NCBI GenBank assembly: GCA_913059105.1
Contig: CAJXRL010000060.1
Location: 1 to 12,073 of the forward strand
Reading direction: 5' to 3'
Length of the DNA stretch: 12,073 nucleotides
Source: an uncultured Flavobacteriales bacterium
GTDB taxonomy: Bacteria; Bacteroidota; Bacteroidia; Flavobacteriales_E; Vicingaceae
Part shown: piece by piece, positions 5,585 to 12,073 of the stretch
Layout: every line of letters starts with the position of its first letter
Numbering within the stretch: position 1 is the first letter of the stretch
Notes under the pieces: generated by a model
Seen by the model: the letters and a program-made list of their open reading frames with translations, nothing else
Database searches by the model: none
What the model was told of the DNA's origin: nothing
Position numbers and translations under genes: made by a program

Positions 5585-6211
5585 ATGACTCTAAAAAATA
5601 TAGAAGGTATCAAAAACATCATTTTCGACTTAGGAAATGTAGTTATTGATTTAGACATTGAAGCTACCACTCAAGATTTTAAATTTCTTTATGGCCCGGA
5701 CTATGAAGAGGTAATGTCCGATTTAGAAGAAAGGAATGTTTTCAATAAATACGAAACCGGTAGTATTTCAACTCAAACTTTTTTGAATGAATTAGCAAGC
5801 TACGACGATAACATTAGTTTAATTGAAGTACAAAATGCTTGGAATGCTATGTTGTTAGATATCCCAGAGGAGAATTACAAGATTCTAACCAAGACAAAAG
5901 AGAATTACCGCACGTTCTGTCTAAGTAACACCAACAAACTACACATAGACTTCATAAATAAGCAATTGAAAGCTGAAAAAGGACTATCTAATTTGAATGG
6001 ATTTTTTGAAAAAGTTTATCTTTCACATGAAATTGGCAAACGAAAACCTAACGAAGACATCTTTCAACTTGTTTTGGATGCTAACAATCTAAAAGCAGAG
6101 GAAACTCTTTTTATTGATGACACCGAAAAGCACTTAAAGGCTGCTGAAAATTTGGGAATCCAAATCCTTCACATGGACGAAGATATGAGACTAAGCGATC
6201 TTTTTGATTGA
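5585..6211 (+). CDS. HAD-superfamily phosphatase, YihX-like
   Basis: A 208-residue cytoplasmic HAD hydrolase of the type that includes E. coli YihX, a glucose-1-phosphatase. All four HAD motifs are visible. Motif I is IIFDLGNVVIDLD with nucleophile D15; the usual second Asp is Gly (DLG), as in YihX. Motif II is S114 in CLSNTN. Motif III is K154 in GKRKP. Motif IV is D178-D179 in LFIDDTEKH. The helical cap sits between motifs I and II (about residues 25-100), the subfamily IA arrangement. The substrate is likely a small phosphorylated metabolite but cannot be specified. The start at 5585 places motif I at the normal distance from the N-terminus. The final 21 bases overlap the end of the convergent EamA gene. 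Confidence 0.9.
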   Translation: MTLKNIEGIKNIIFDLGNVVIDLDIEATTQDFKFLYGPDYEEVMSDLEERNVFNKYETGSISTQTFLNELASYDDNISLIEVQNAWNAMLLDIPEENYKILTKTKENYRTFCLSNTNKLHIDFINKQLKAEKGLSNLNGFFEKVYLSHEIGKRKPNEDIFQLVLDANNLKAEETLFIDDTEKHLKAAENLGIQILHMDEDMRLSDLFD

Positions 6212-7087
6212 TTTTTTTGTGCTTACCAAGAACACCCCTGAGAAGATAAATACTGCCGCAATAATTTTCTCGTAGCTTAGTTCATCTTTCTGCAACGCTA
6301 TTGCCATGATACTTGCAATCAATGGTTGAGAATAAATATAAATACTAACTACCGAAGGACTCAATTCCTTTAACCCAAAAATATTGAAGAGGTAGGCTAA
6401 AAATGTAGTTCCAACTACCACAAAAGCAAAGGCCCACCATATGTTAGGTGTAAAGCTTGTCCAATCTATTTCATGAAATTCAGTCCATCCAAAAGGTAAA
6501 ACGTAAATAAAGCCGAACAGAAAGACCCATTTTATTACCGTCATTGGCTTGTATTTTTGCATTAACGGCTTTACCAACACCAGGTAAATGGCATATGATG
6601 TTGCGTTTAGAAAGACAAATAAATCTCCAATAAACCCGTCTGAGCTTAATGAATCAATTCCTTTAAAAAGGATAAGCCCGACAGCTCCTGTTAAACCAAG
6701 CCCAATGCCAATCACTTTCCTCGAGGTGATCCTTTCTCTAATAACTAATGCAGAAATCAATAGCACCAAAATAGGAACGCAGGTCAAAATTATAGCCGCG
6801 TTAATAGGGCTGGTGAGGTTCAATCCATAAAAAAACATAAGCTGGTTAGCAGCCACACCAAAACCTCCACAAACAGCAAGAAGCGCTAAATCTTTCTCTG
6901 CCACTTTCTCTTTTTCCACAAATTGGGCAAACATCCAGAACAGTACTAGAGCACCAGAAACTCGGCAAAAAATAAAGCCAAAAGGCTGAATAAATTCAGG
7001 CATCACATCTTTAGCAATGGAATAGTTTAGTCCATAAATAATGTTTGCTCCTAGAATGGCGGCATGCGCCCAAAACTTTTTCCCCAA
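6191..7087 (-). CDS. EamA/DMT-superfamily transporter
   Basis: A 298-residue inner-membrane protein with ten predicted membrane helices in two homologous EamA halves (about residues 9-139 and 152-287), as in RhaT/YdcZ-type drug/metabolite transporters. The two halves carry matching signatures: SPINAAII with E118 after the fourth helix, and SPSVVSIY with E269 in the equivalent place. The substrate is unknown; relatives export amino acids or other metabolites. The only plausible start is a TTG at 7087. An in-frame stop lies four bases upstream and the next ATG (codon 29) would remove the first helix. That upstream stop is the stop of the ArsC-like gene, in the same frame, so expression probably depends on termination-reinitiation. 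Its C-terminus ends in a Lys-rich tail (KKSIKKIA). Confidence 0.9.
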   Translation of the reverse strand: MGKKFWAHAAILGANIIYGLNYSIAKDVMPEFIQPFGFIFCRVSGALVLFWMFAQFVEKEKVAEKDLALLAVCGGFGVAANQLMFFYGLNLTSPINAAIILTCVPILVLLISALVIRERITSRKVIGIGLGLTGAVGLILFKGIDSLSSDGFIGDLFVFLNATSYAIYLVLVKPLMQKYKPMTVIKWVFLFGFIYVLPFGWTEFHEIDWTSFTPNIWWAFAFVVVGTTFLAYLFNIFGLKELSPSVVSIYIYSQPLIASIMAIALQKDELSYEKIIAAVFIFSGVFLVSTKKSIKKIA

Positions 7088-7090
7088 AGC

Positions 7091-7441
7091 TTATTGTATT
7101 TCAGATAGAAATGCTTCTACTGTCTTTTTTGAATTCCCAACAAATATTTTATCGACCACAATGAATACCGGTCGTTTTAAAAAAGTGTACTCTTCCAAGA
7201 TCCATTTTTTGTAATCTTCTTCCCCTAAACTTTGATCATTCAACCCTATACTTCGGTATTTTATAGCCCTTCTGCTAAAAAGCGCTTCGTAACTACCAGC
7301 CAAACCTTTCATTTCTTCCAATTGCTCCAAGGTTATTGGACTAGTTTTGATATCTTGCATTTGAAAAGATTCTGGCGCTTTTATTTGAGCCAATATCTGT
7401 TGACAAGTGGAACAGGTAGATAAATAATATGCCTTTTTCAT
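7091..7441 (-). CDS. ArsC/Spx-family thioredoxin-fold protein
   Basis: A 116-residue protein of the ArsC/Spx/YffB family. A thioredoxin fold starts with YYLSTCSTC, giving C10-S-T-C13 as a CxxC redox pair. Family features near the end include TFLKRPVFIV (conserved Arg-Pro) and a final helix with KKTVEAFL. It is too divergent to say whether it reduces arsenate, acts in thiol homeostasis or regulates transcription, and no other ars genes are nearby. The ATG at 7441 (MKKAYYL) is preferred over an in-frame GTG at 7459 because homologues start this way. The GTG also lies inside a TATTTTTG box (7466-7459, minus strand) that matches the -7 promoter consensus. The EamA gene follows in the same frame four bases after its stop, and the LPG-synthase-like gene diverges 43 bases upstream. 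Confidence 0.88.
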   Translation of the reverse strand: MKKAYYLSTCSTCQQILAQIKAPESFQMQDIKTSPITLEQLEEMKGLAGSYEALFSRRAIKYRSIGLNDQSLGEEDYKKWILEEYTFLKRPVFIVVDKIFVGNSKKTVEAFLSEIQ

Positions 7442-7458
7442 GTTGATAATTTGAACCA

Positions 7459-7466
7459 CAAAAATA
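7459..7466 (-). promoter_or_regulatory. Possible -7 box for the ArsC-like/EamA pair
   Basis: TATTTTTG on the minus strand matches TAnnTTTG exactly and lies 17 bases before the ArsC-like ATG, a normal distance for a short leader. The nearest TTTG-type -33 sequence (7485-7482) is 15 bases upstream, slightly closer than usual, so support is moderate. Confidence 0.4.
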
Positions 7467-7484
7467 AAGGGAATCCCGACTCAA

Positions 7485-8537
7485 ATGAGCGAAAATCCGA
7501 AAGCACTTAAAGTATTTTCTCCGATAAGAATTTGGACCACCATTTTTATTGGTCTAGCAGTTGCTAGTTATTTAGTGTACAAAGAATTTGATCCCAAAAA
7601 TTTCGAAAATTTAAGTTGGTCATGGACCGCGACTTTTTGGATTATAGTTGCCGTTCTTATGATTGCCTTAAGAGACTTCGCCTACATGGTGCGTATTCGA
7701 ATTCTAACAGACTATAAAATTTCTTGGCGAAATAGTTTTGACACCATCATGTTATGGGAATTTGCTTCTGCCATTACTCCTTCTGTTGTTGGAGGTTCAG
7801 GCGTAGCAATTTACATTGTAAACAAAGAAGGCGTTAGCTTAGGAAGAAGTACTGCGGTAGTTTTGTCCTCTGCTTTTTTAGACGAGCTTTTTTACATTAT
7901 CATGGTCCCTACCATTATTGCAATTGTAGGCTTTACTCAATTGTTTCCAGAAGGGCTAGACAAGGAAATTTTTGGAGTAATGTGGGGTACTAAAGATCTA
8001 TTTGTTGTTGGATATTGCTTTATTCTTTTTCTTACCTCTTTTATATGCTACGCCATATTTTTTCGCCCAAGAGGATTTAAGTGGGTGTTATTGAAAATTT
8101 TTAAACTTCCTTTTTTACAAAAATGGAGAGTTCAGGCCGGAGAGACTGGCGATGAAATTATGGTTACTTCTAAAGAATTACGGGGCAAACCTATTTCTTT
8201 CTGGTTAAAAGCCTTTGGAGCAACTTTAGCTTCTTGGACTGCCCGCTTTTGGGTGGTAAACTTTATCATATTGGCGTTCAATGCAGTGGATAACCATTTA
8301 CTCATCTATGCTCGTCAATTGGTGATGTGGGTCATCTTACTCATTAGCCCTACTCCTGGTGGAACCGGTGTGGCAGAGTTTGCCTTTTCAGGATTTCTAT
8401 CCATCTTTATACCCCTTGGCCTTGTAGGCACGTTAGCTTTTATTTGGCGGCTAATTAGTTATTACCCTTACTTGTTTATAGGGGCAATAATTTTACCGCG
8501 TTGGGTAAGAAGGACACATTCGGTTCAAGAAGACTGA
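7485..8537 (+). CDS. Lysylphosphatidylglycerol synthase TM-region family protein (UPF0104)
   Basis: A 350-residue multi-pass inner-membrane protein of the LPG_synthase_TM family (PF03706), the flippase-like membrane half of MprF. It is found alone here, without the soluble lysyltransferase domain. The diagnostic segments are WEFASAITPSVVGGSG at residues 91-106, followed by the KEGVSLGRSTAVVL region and LDELFY, and the C-terminal SPTPGGTGVAE at 288-298. Seven to eight membrane helices are apparent. Stand-alone members are thought to move or shield lipids; some occur in glycolipid or isoprenoid-linked pathways. The specific role here is unknown. The ATG at 7485 is the first in frame, 43 bases from the divergent ArsC-like gene. 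The intervening AT-rich DNA must hold its promoter, but no clean TAnnTTTG is seen on the plus strand. Confidence 0.9.
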   Translation: MSENPKALKVFSPIRIWTTIFIGLAVASYLVYKEFDPKNFENLSWSWTATFWIIVAVLMIALRDFAYMVRIRILTDYKISWRNSFDTIMLWEFASAITPSVVGGSGVAIYIVNKEGVSLGRSTAVVLSSAFLDELFYIIMVPTIIAIVGFTQLFPEGLDKEIFGVMWGTKDLFVVGYCFILFLTSFICYAIFFRPRGFKWVLLKIFKLPFLQKWRVQAGETGDEIMVTSKELRGKPISFWLKAFGATLASWTARFWVVNFIILAFNAVDNHLLIYARQLVMWVILLISPTPGGTGVAEFAFSGFLSIFIPLGLVGTLAFIWRLISYYPYLFIGAIILPRWVRRTHSVQED

Positions 8538-8596
8538 TTCCAAAAAATGCACCCTTGCTTTAGTTAATTTAGTAGCCAAAATCAATAAATAATAAT

Positions 8597-9742
8597 ATGA
8601 GATTTGGAACAAAAGTTATTCACGCAGGATTAAGTCCAGACCCAACAACTGGCGCTGTAATGACTCCTATTTATCAAACATCTACCTATCACCAAAAAAG
8701 CCCAGGGGAACATAAAGGGTTTCAGTATTCAAGAACAGGTAACCCAACAAGAAAAGCACTAGAAGACAATTTAGCTGCTTTAGAAAATGGAAAGTATGGG
8801 TTTTGTTTTGGCAGTGGGTTAGCTGCCATTGACGCAGTTCTAAAGCTTTTAAAAGCTGGCGACGAAGTAATTTCTACCAATGATTTATACGGAGGATCAT
8901 ATCGCCTTTTCACTACCATATATGAGTCATTTGGAATCAAGTTCAAATTTGTTCCAATGAATAATGTAAAAGCGATAGAAGAGGCAATAACACCTCAAAC
9001 GAAACTAATTTGGGTGGAGACTCCTACCAACCCTATGATTAATATTATTGATATTGCTACTGTTTCCAGTGTAGCAAAAACGAATAATGTTCTATTGGCT
9101 GTCGACAATACTTTTGCAACACCATATTTGCAAAACCCTTTGGATTTAGGCGCAAACATTGTAATGCACTCCATTACCAAATACCTTGGTGGTCATTCTG
9201 ATGTACTAATGGGTGGTTTAATTTGTAAAGATGAAGCTTTAGCCAAACGCTTGCACCACATACAAAATAGCAGTGGAGCCGTTTGCGGACCGCAAGACAG
9301 TTTTTTAGTTCTTCGTGGAATAAAAACCTTACACCTAAGAATGCAGCGTCATTGCGAAAATGGTAAGGTAGTTGCGCACTACTTAAAAAATCATGCAAAA
9401 GTTGACAAGGTATATTGGCCTGGTTTCGAATCTCATCCAAATCACGAAGTAGCTAAAAAGCAAATGAGAGGCTTTGGAGGAATGATTTCGTTCACCATTA
9501 AAGGAGACAGGAAAGAGGATGCTTTTAAAGTAATGTCGGCATTCAAAGTATTTACCTTAGCAGAATCTCTTGGCGGTGTTGAAAGCTTAACCTGCCATCC
9601 TGCTACCATGACTCATGGTGCAATTCCGAAAGAAGAAAGAGAAAAATCGGGGATTGTAGATTCTTTAATTCGTCTAAGTGTTGGAATAGAAGATGTAAGA
9701 GATTTACAAGAAGATGTAGAAGCTGCTCTTAAACTGGTTTAA
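8597..9742 (+). CDS. Cystathionine gamma-synthase/gamma-lyase (PLP-dependent)
   Basis: A 381-residue enzyme of the Cys/Met metabolism PLP family (fold type I), close to the usual length of 380-400. The Schiff-base lysine is K195 in HSITKYLGGHSD. Y44 and R46 in QYSRTGNPTR reach into the neighbouring subunit's PLP phosphate site. G72-S-G74 form the phosphate loop, Y98 stacks on the cofactor ring, and D170 in AVDNTFATPY contacts the pyridine nitrogen. E329 in LGGVESL is present in both gamma-synthase and gamma-lyase, so these residues do not separate MetB (cystathionine synthesis) from a cystathionine gamma-lyase working in cysteine formation. O-acetylhomoserine sulfhydrylase is less likely because that family is longer. 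No methionine or cysteine pathway gene adjoins it, and no SAM riboswitch is seen in the 59 bases upstream, so regulation is unknown. Confidence 0.93.
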   Translation: MRFGTKVIHAGLSPDPTTGAVMTPIYQTSTYHQKSPGEHKGFQYSRTGNPTRKALEDNLAALENGKYGFCFGSGLAAIDAVLKLLKAGDEVISTNDLYGGSYRLFTTIYESFGIKFKFVPMNNVKAIEEAITPQTKLIWVETPTNPMINIIDIATVSSVAKTNNVLLAVDNTFATPYLQNPLDLGANIVMHSITKYLGGHSDVLMGGLICKDEALAKRLHHIQNSSGAVCGPQDSFLVLRGIKTLHLRMQRHCENGKVVAHYLKNHAKVDKVYWPGFESHPNHEVAKKQMRGFGGMISFTIKGDRKEDAFKVMSAFKVFTLAESLGGVESLTCHPATMTHGAIPKEEREKSGIVDSLIRLSVGIEDVRDLQEDVEAALKLV

Positions 9743-9787
9743 ACCGAACAACTTGTTGGTTTAGATTGTCGTCTTACTAACAACAAG
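9736..9787 (+). promoter_or_regulatory. Overlapping inverted repeats after the cystathionine gene
   Basis: Three alternative pairings overlap: the palindrome GGTTTAAACC at 9736-9745 across the stop codon; AAACC-AAC (9741-9749, one bulged G) with GTTGGTTT (9755-9762); and CTTGTTG (9752-9758) with CAACAAG (9781-9787). None is followed by a T run, so this is at best an untypical terminator. The remaining bases to the next gene are AT-rich without a clear promoter. Confidence 0.35.
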
Positions 9788-9885
9788 GATTTGTCATTAC
9801 TATTACCAAGCTATGGTATTAAATTATAAATATGACAATACAATTTAGAGTTTAAGTAATTTTATAAAATCAAGAACATTTGAAT

Positions 9886-12042
9886 ATGAAAAACAACATG
9901 AAAAATTTTTTACTAGTCGTATTTGCTTTTGCAGCTACGTTAAGCCTAAATGCGCAACAAACAGAATGGTGCGCAACAGATCAATTGCTTCAAAAATATA
10001 TTGATGCAAATCCAGGGGCAGAGCAAAAAATGATGGAAGATGAAGCAAAAATAGCAGCGTTTTCCCAACTTAGTGTAATAAAAGGGGGGCAAAATACCAA
10101 AGCTCCAATAATTACAATTCCAGTTGTCGTTCATGTTATTCATTACAATGGAATTGGAAATATTACCAAACAACAAATTGATGATGGCATTCGAGTAATT
10201 AATGAAGATTTTCAAATGCTTAATGCGGACACTACAAATACCAGAGCAATCTTTAAGAGTGTAGCTGCTGATAGTCAAATCGAATTTAAATTGGCGAACA
10301 TAGACCCAAATGGCGAGTGCACTGAGGGTGTGGAAAGGGTCAATTCCTTTACTACTTATGTAGGTGACAATTCTACTAAGGCGCTTTCTTACTGGCCAGC
10401 AAACGAATACCTTAATGTGTGGTTAGTTAATTCAATTTCTCTAGGCCCTACAACACTGGGATATGCCGTAATTCCAAGTTCAATTAATACATCTAACATA
10501 AGTAGATTCGGACTTGTATGCAAACATGATGAGTGGGGTTCTATTGGTACGGCTAATGCCACCGATGGAAGAACAGCTACTCATGAAATAGGTCATTCTT
10601 TTAATTTACGTCATCCTTTTCAAAGTGGATGTGGGACTGGTTGCAATGGTAGTGGCGATTTTGTTTGTGATACTCCTCCAACTTCAGCGCCAACATTTGG
10701 TTGTAACTATACAAATAATACGTGCTCAAATGATGTTACTGGGGGCACAGCTCAAAACCCTAATCCCTATAGCTCCAATGTTCCTGATCAATTGGAAAAC
10801 TACATGAGTTATGACGATTGTGTATCCTTATTTACTACTGGTCAAAAAACTAGAATGCACAGCTCTTTTAACGTCTTTTGGTTTTTAAATAACATGAGAA
10901 CAAATGCCAACCTCATTGCAACGGGAACTAATAATGGTTACGTGGTTCAAAATTGCCCCCCGAAAGCTTACATAATAGATGTACAAAAGAAATTAATTTG
11001 CGTCGGTGGTCAAGCAAGTTTCAGCGAAGATTCTTACCAAGGTAATACAATCACTGCATACAATTGGTCTTTCCCTGGCGCCAACCCATCAACTTCAACA
11101 GTTGCTAATCCTACTGTGACGTACATAACAGCAGGGAAGCATGATGTAACATTAATTGTTACCAACAACGGAGGTTCCGATACGCTAGTAATTCAAGATT
11201 ACGTTAATGTCACTAATCCTGCATTAGCTAACACCGGTTTTGGATACAATGACGGTTTCGAATCATTCTTAGGATTTATAAGTGATTGGGTAGTTGTAGA
11301 CCCAACTAAGAACTCTAAATGGAATAGAACGCAATCGGCTTCATTTTCAGGAAACGCTTCTGCTTATTTAGCGAACTACGGTGTAGGTGCTAATGAATCT
11401 GATTTCTTGATTTCACCTCCAATAGATTTAAGACAAGTAGTTAATCCAAGGTTTGCCTTCGAAGTTGCTTTTAAAAGCCAGACAGGATCATCTGACCAAT
11501 TGTGGTGTTCTATTTCAACAAACTGTGGTCAGAGTTGGACAACAAGAGGTGTTCTTTCTGGATCAACCTTAAACACAGGCACACTTAATAGTGCCAATTT
11601 CATTCCGTCTTCGGCTTCAGATTGGAAGACTGTTTTTATCACTACAACTGCAGTAATGAGAACTAGCAATAATGTTCTTTTTAGATTTGAATTTAAGTCT
11701 GGTGGAGGAAATAACATTTACATTGATAATTTCAGAGTAGATGGAGCTTCTTCTGTAGGAATTAGTGATAACGAGTTATTAAACAACAGTTTTACTGCAT
11801 TTCCTAATCCAGTAACCGAAGGAAAGTTGAACATTAACTTTATGGTAGACAATGCTGCCGACAATGCGAAGTTATTTGTGACGAACATGGTTGGTCAACA
11901 AGTAAAGGAAATATACAGTGGTTCTTTAAACAATGATCCGTATTTCTTTGAAATGAATACAAACGACCTTTCAGCAGGAGTGTATTTTGTTACTCTTAGA
12001 ACGGGCAGTCAAAACATTACAAGAAAAATAATTATTCAATAG
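9886..12042 (+). CDS. Secreted M43-family zinc metallopeptidase with PKD and T9SS type A sorting domains
   Basis: A 718-residue exported protease. Residues 1-23 form a signal peptide (KNF, hydrophobic core, cleavage after LNA). A short propeptide follows, with WCATDQ (C29), a position where related proteins may hold a latency cysteine. The catalytic domain has the zinc motif HEIGHSFNLRH (H233, E234, H237, H243) and a Met-turn ENYMSY (M307), the pappalysin/M43 pattern, plus the cysteine-rich VCDTPP insert. A PKD domain spans about 365-443 (YNWSFPGANPS, then AGKHDVTLIVTNNGGSDT). A jellyroll/MAM-like domain spans about 453-624 (DFLISPPIDL, then IYIDNFRVDG). The last ~85 residues are a T9SS type A sorting domain (FPNPV, SAGVYFVTL, ITRKIIIQ). 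It is expected to cross the outer membrane through the T9SS and stay surface-attached or be released. ATG 9886 is chosen over a TTG at 9880; ATG 9898 is also possible. It ends eight bases before the adapter. Confidence 0.93.
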   Translation: MKNNMKNFLLVVFAFAATLSLNAQQTEWCATDQLLQKYIDANPGAEQKMMEDEAKIAAFSQLSVIKGGQNTKAPIITIPVVVHVIHYNGIGNITKQQIDDGIRVINEDFQMLNADTTNTRAIFKSVAADSQIEFKLANIDPNGECTEGVERVNSFTTYVGDNSTKALSYWPANEYLNVWLVNSISLGPTTLGYAVIPSSINTSNISRFGLVCKHDEWGSIGTANATDGRTATHEIGHSFNLRHPFQSGCGTGCNGSGDFVCDTPPTSAPTFGCNYTNNTCSNDVTGGTAQNPNPYSSNVPDQLENYMSYDDCVSLFTTGQKTRMHSSFNVFWFLNNMRTNANLIATGTNNGYVVQNCPPKAYIIDVQKKLICVGGQASFSEDSYQGNTITAYNWSFPGANPSTSTVANPTVTYITAGKHDVTLIVTNNGGSDTLVIQDYVNVTNPALANTGFGYNDGFESFLGFISDWVVVDPTKNSKWNRTQSASFSGNASAYLANYGVGANESDFLISPPIDLRQVVNPRFAFEVAFKSQTGSSDQLWCSISTNCGQSWTTRGVLSGSTLNTGTLNSANFIPSSASDWKTVFITTTAVMRTSNNVLFRFEFKSGGGNNIYIDNFRVDGASSVGISDNELLNNSFTAFPNPVTEGKLNINFMVDNAADNAKLFVTNMVGQQVKEIYSGSLNNDPYFFEMNTNDLSAGVYFVTLRTGSQNITRKIIIQ

Positions 12043-12050
12043 TACTTAAA

Positions 12051-12073
12051 CTGTCTCTTATACACATCTCCGA
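12051..12073 (-). other. Nextera adapter (not genomic)
   Basis: The last 23 bases are the reverse complement of the Tn5 mosaic end (CTGTCTCTTATACACATCT, 12051-12069) followed by CCGA, the start of the Read 2 side adapter. This is the same adapter type as at the 5' end, left untrimmed. The true contig ends at 12050. Confidence 0.98.

Noticed and set aside
7442..7459. GTG start at 7459 for the ArsC-like gene
   Set aside because: It lies in the probable -7 promoter box, and homologues begin at the internal MKK.
9880..9885. TTG start at 9880 for the metallopeptidase
   Set aside because: The ATG two codons later starts a normal signal peptide, so there is no need for the rarer start.

Overview
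This 12 kb window is a draft-assembly contig from an AT-rich member of the Bacteroidota, most likely class Flavobacteriia. The evidence is a secreted metallopeptidase with a type IX secretion (T9SS) C-terminal sorting domain, an asnS/rpoN/PAP2-like membrane protein block, promoter-like TAnnTTTG boxes without clear Shine-Dalgarno sites, and codon usage typical of the group. Both ends are Nextera library adapter (1-48 and 12051-12073), so the genomic insert is 49-12050 and asnS is cut at its 5' end by the contig edge.

Layout. Positions 49-3399 form a rightward block: the C-terminal half of asparaginyl-tRNA synthetase, a small GNAT acetyltransferase, sigma-54 (rpoN), and a four-to-six-helix membrane protein with degenerate PAP2 motifs that abuts rpoN. 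It meets a leftward pair, an LD-carboxypeptidase (ldcA-like) and a YraN/UPF0102 protein, whose reading frames overlap. Positions 4663-5584 hold no conventional protein gene. This stretch contains one CAT-anticodon tRNA with a promoter and terminator, then an unusual repeat array in which the tRNA 3' tail recurs twice with hairpins and a shared spacer, then a low-complexity region with two unrecognised ORFs of under 50 codons.

From 5585: a YihX-like HAD phosphatase (rightward), a convergently overlapping EamA/DMT transporter preceded by an ArsC/Spx-like thioredoxin-fold protein (both leftward, in the same reading frame and separated by one stop codon), a divergent LPG-synthase-TM (UPF0104) membrane protein, a cystathionine gamma-synthase/lyase, and a 718-residue secreted M43 metallopeptidase with PKD, jellyroll-like and T9SS sorting domains.

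Most genes are ordinary housekeeping or single-gene functions with no shared pathway. There is no integrase, transposase, CRISPR array, toxin-antitoxin pair or defence cluster. The part least explained by known features is the tRNA-tail/hairpin array at 4801-5051 and the decayed-looking gap after it.
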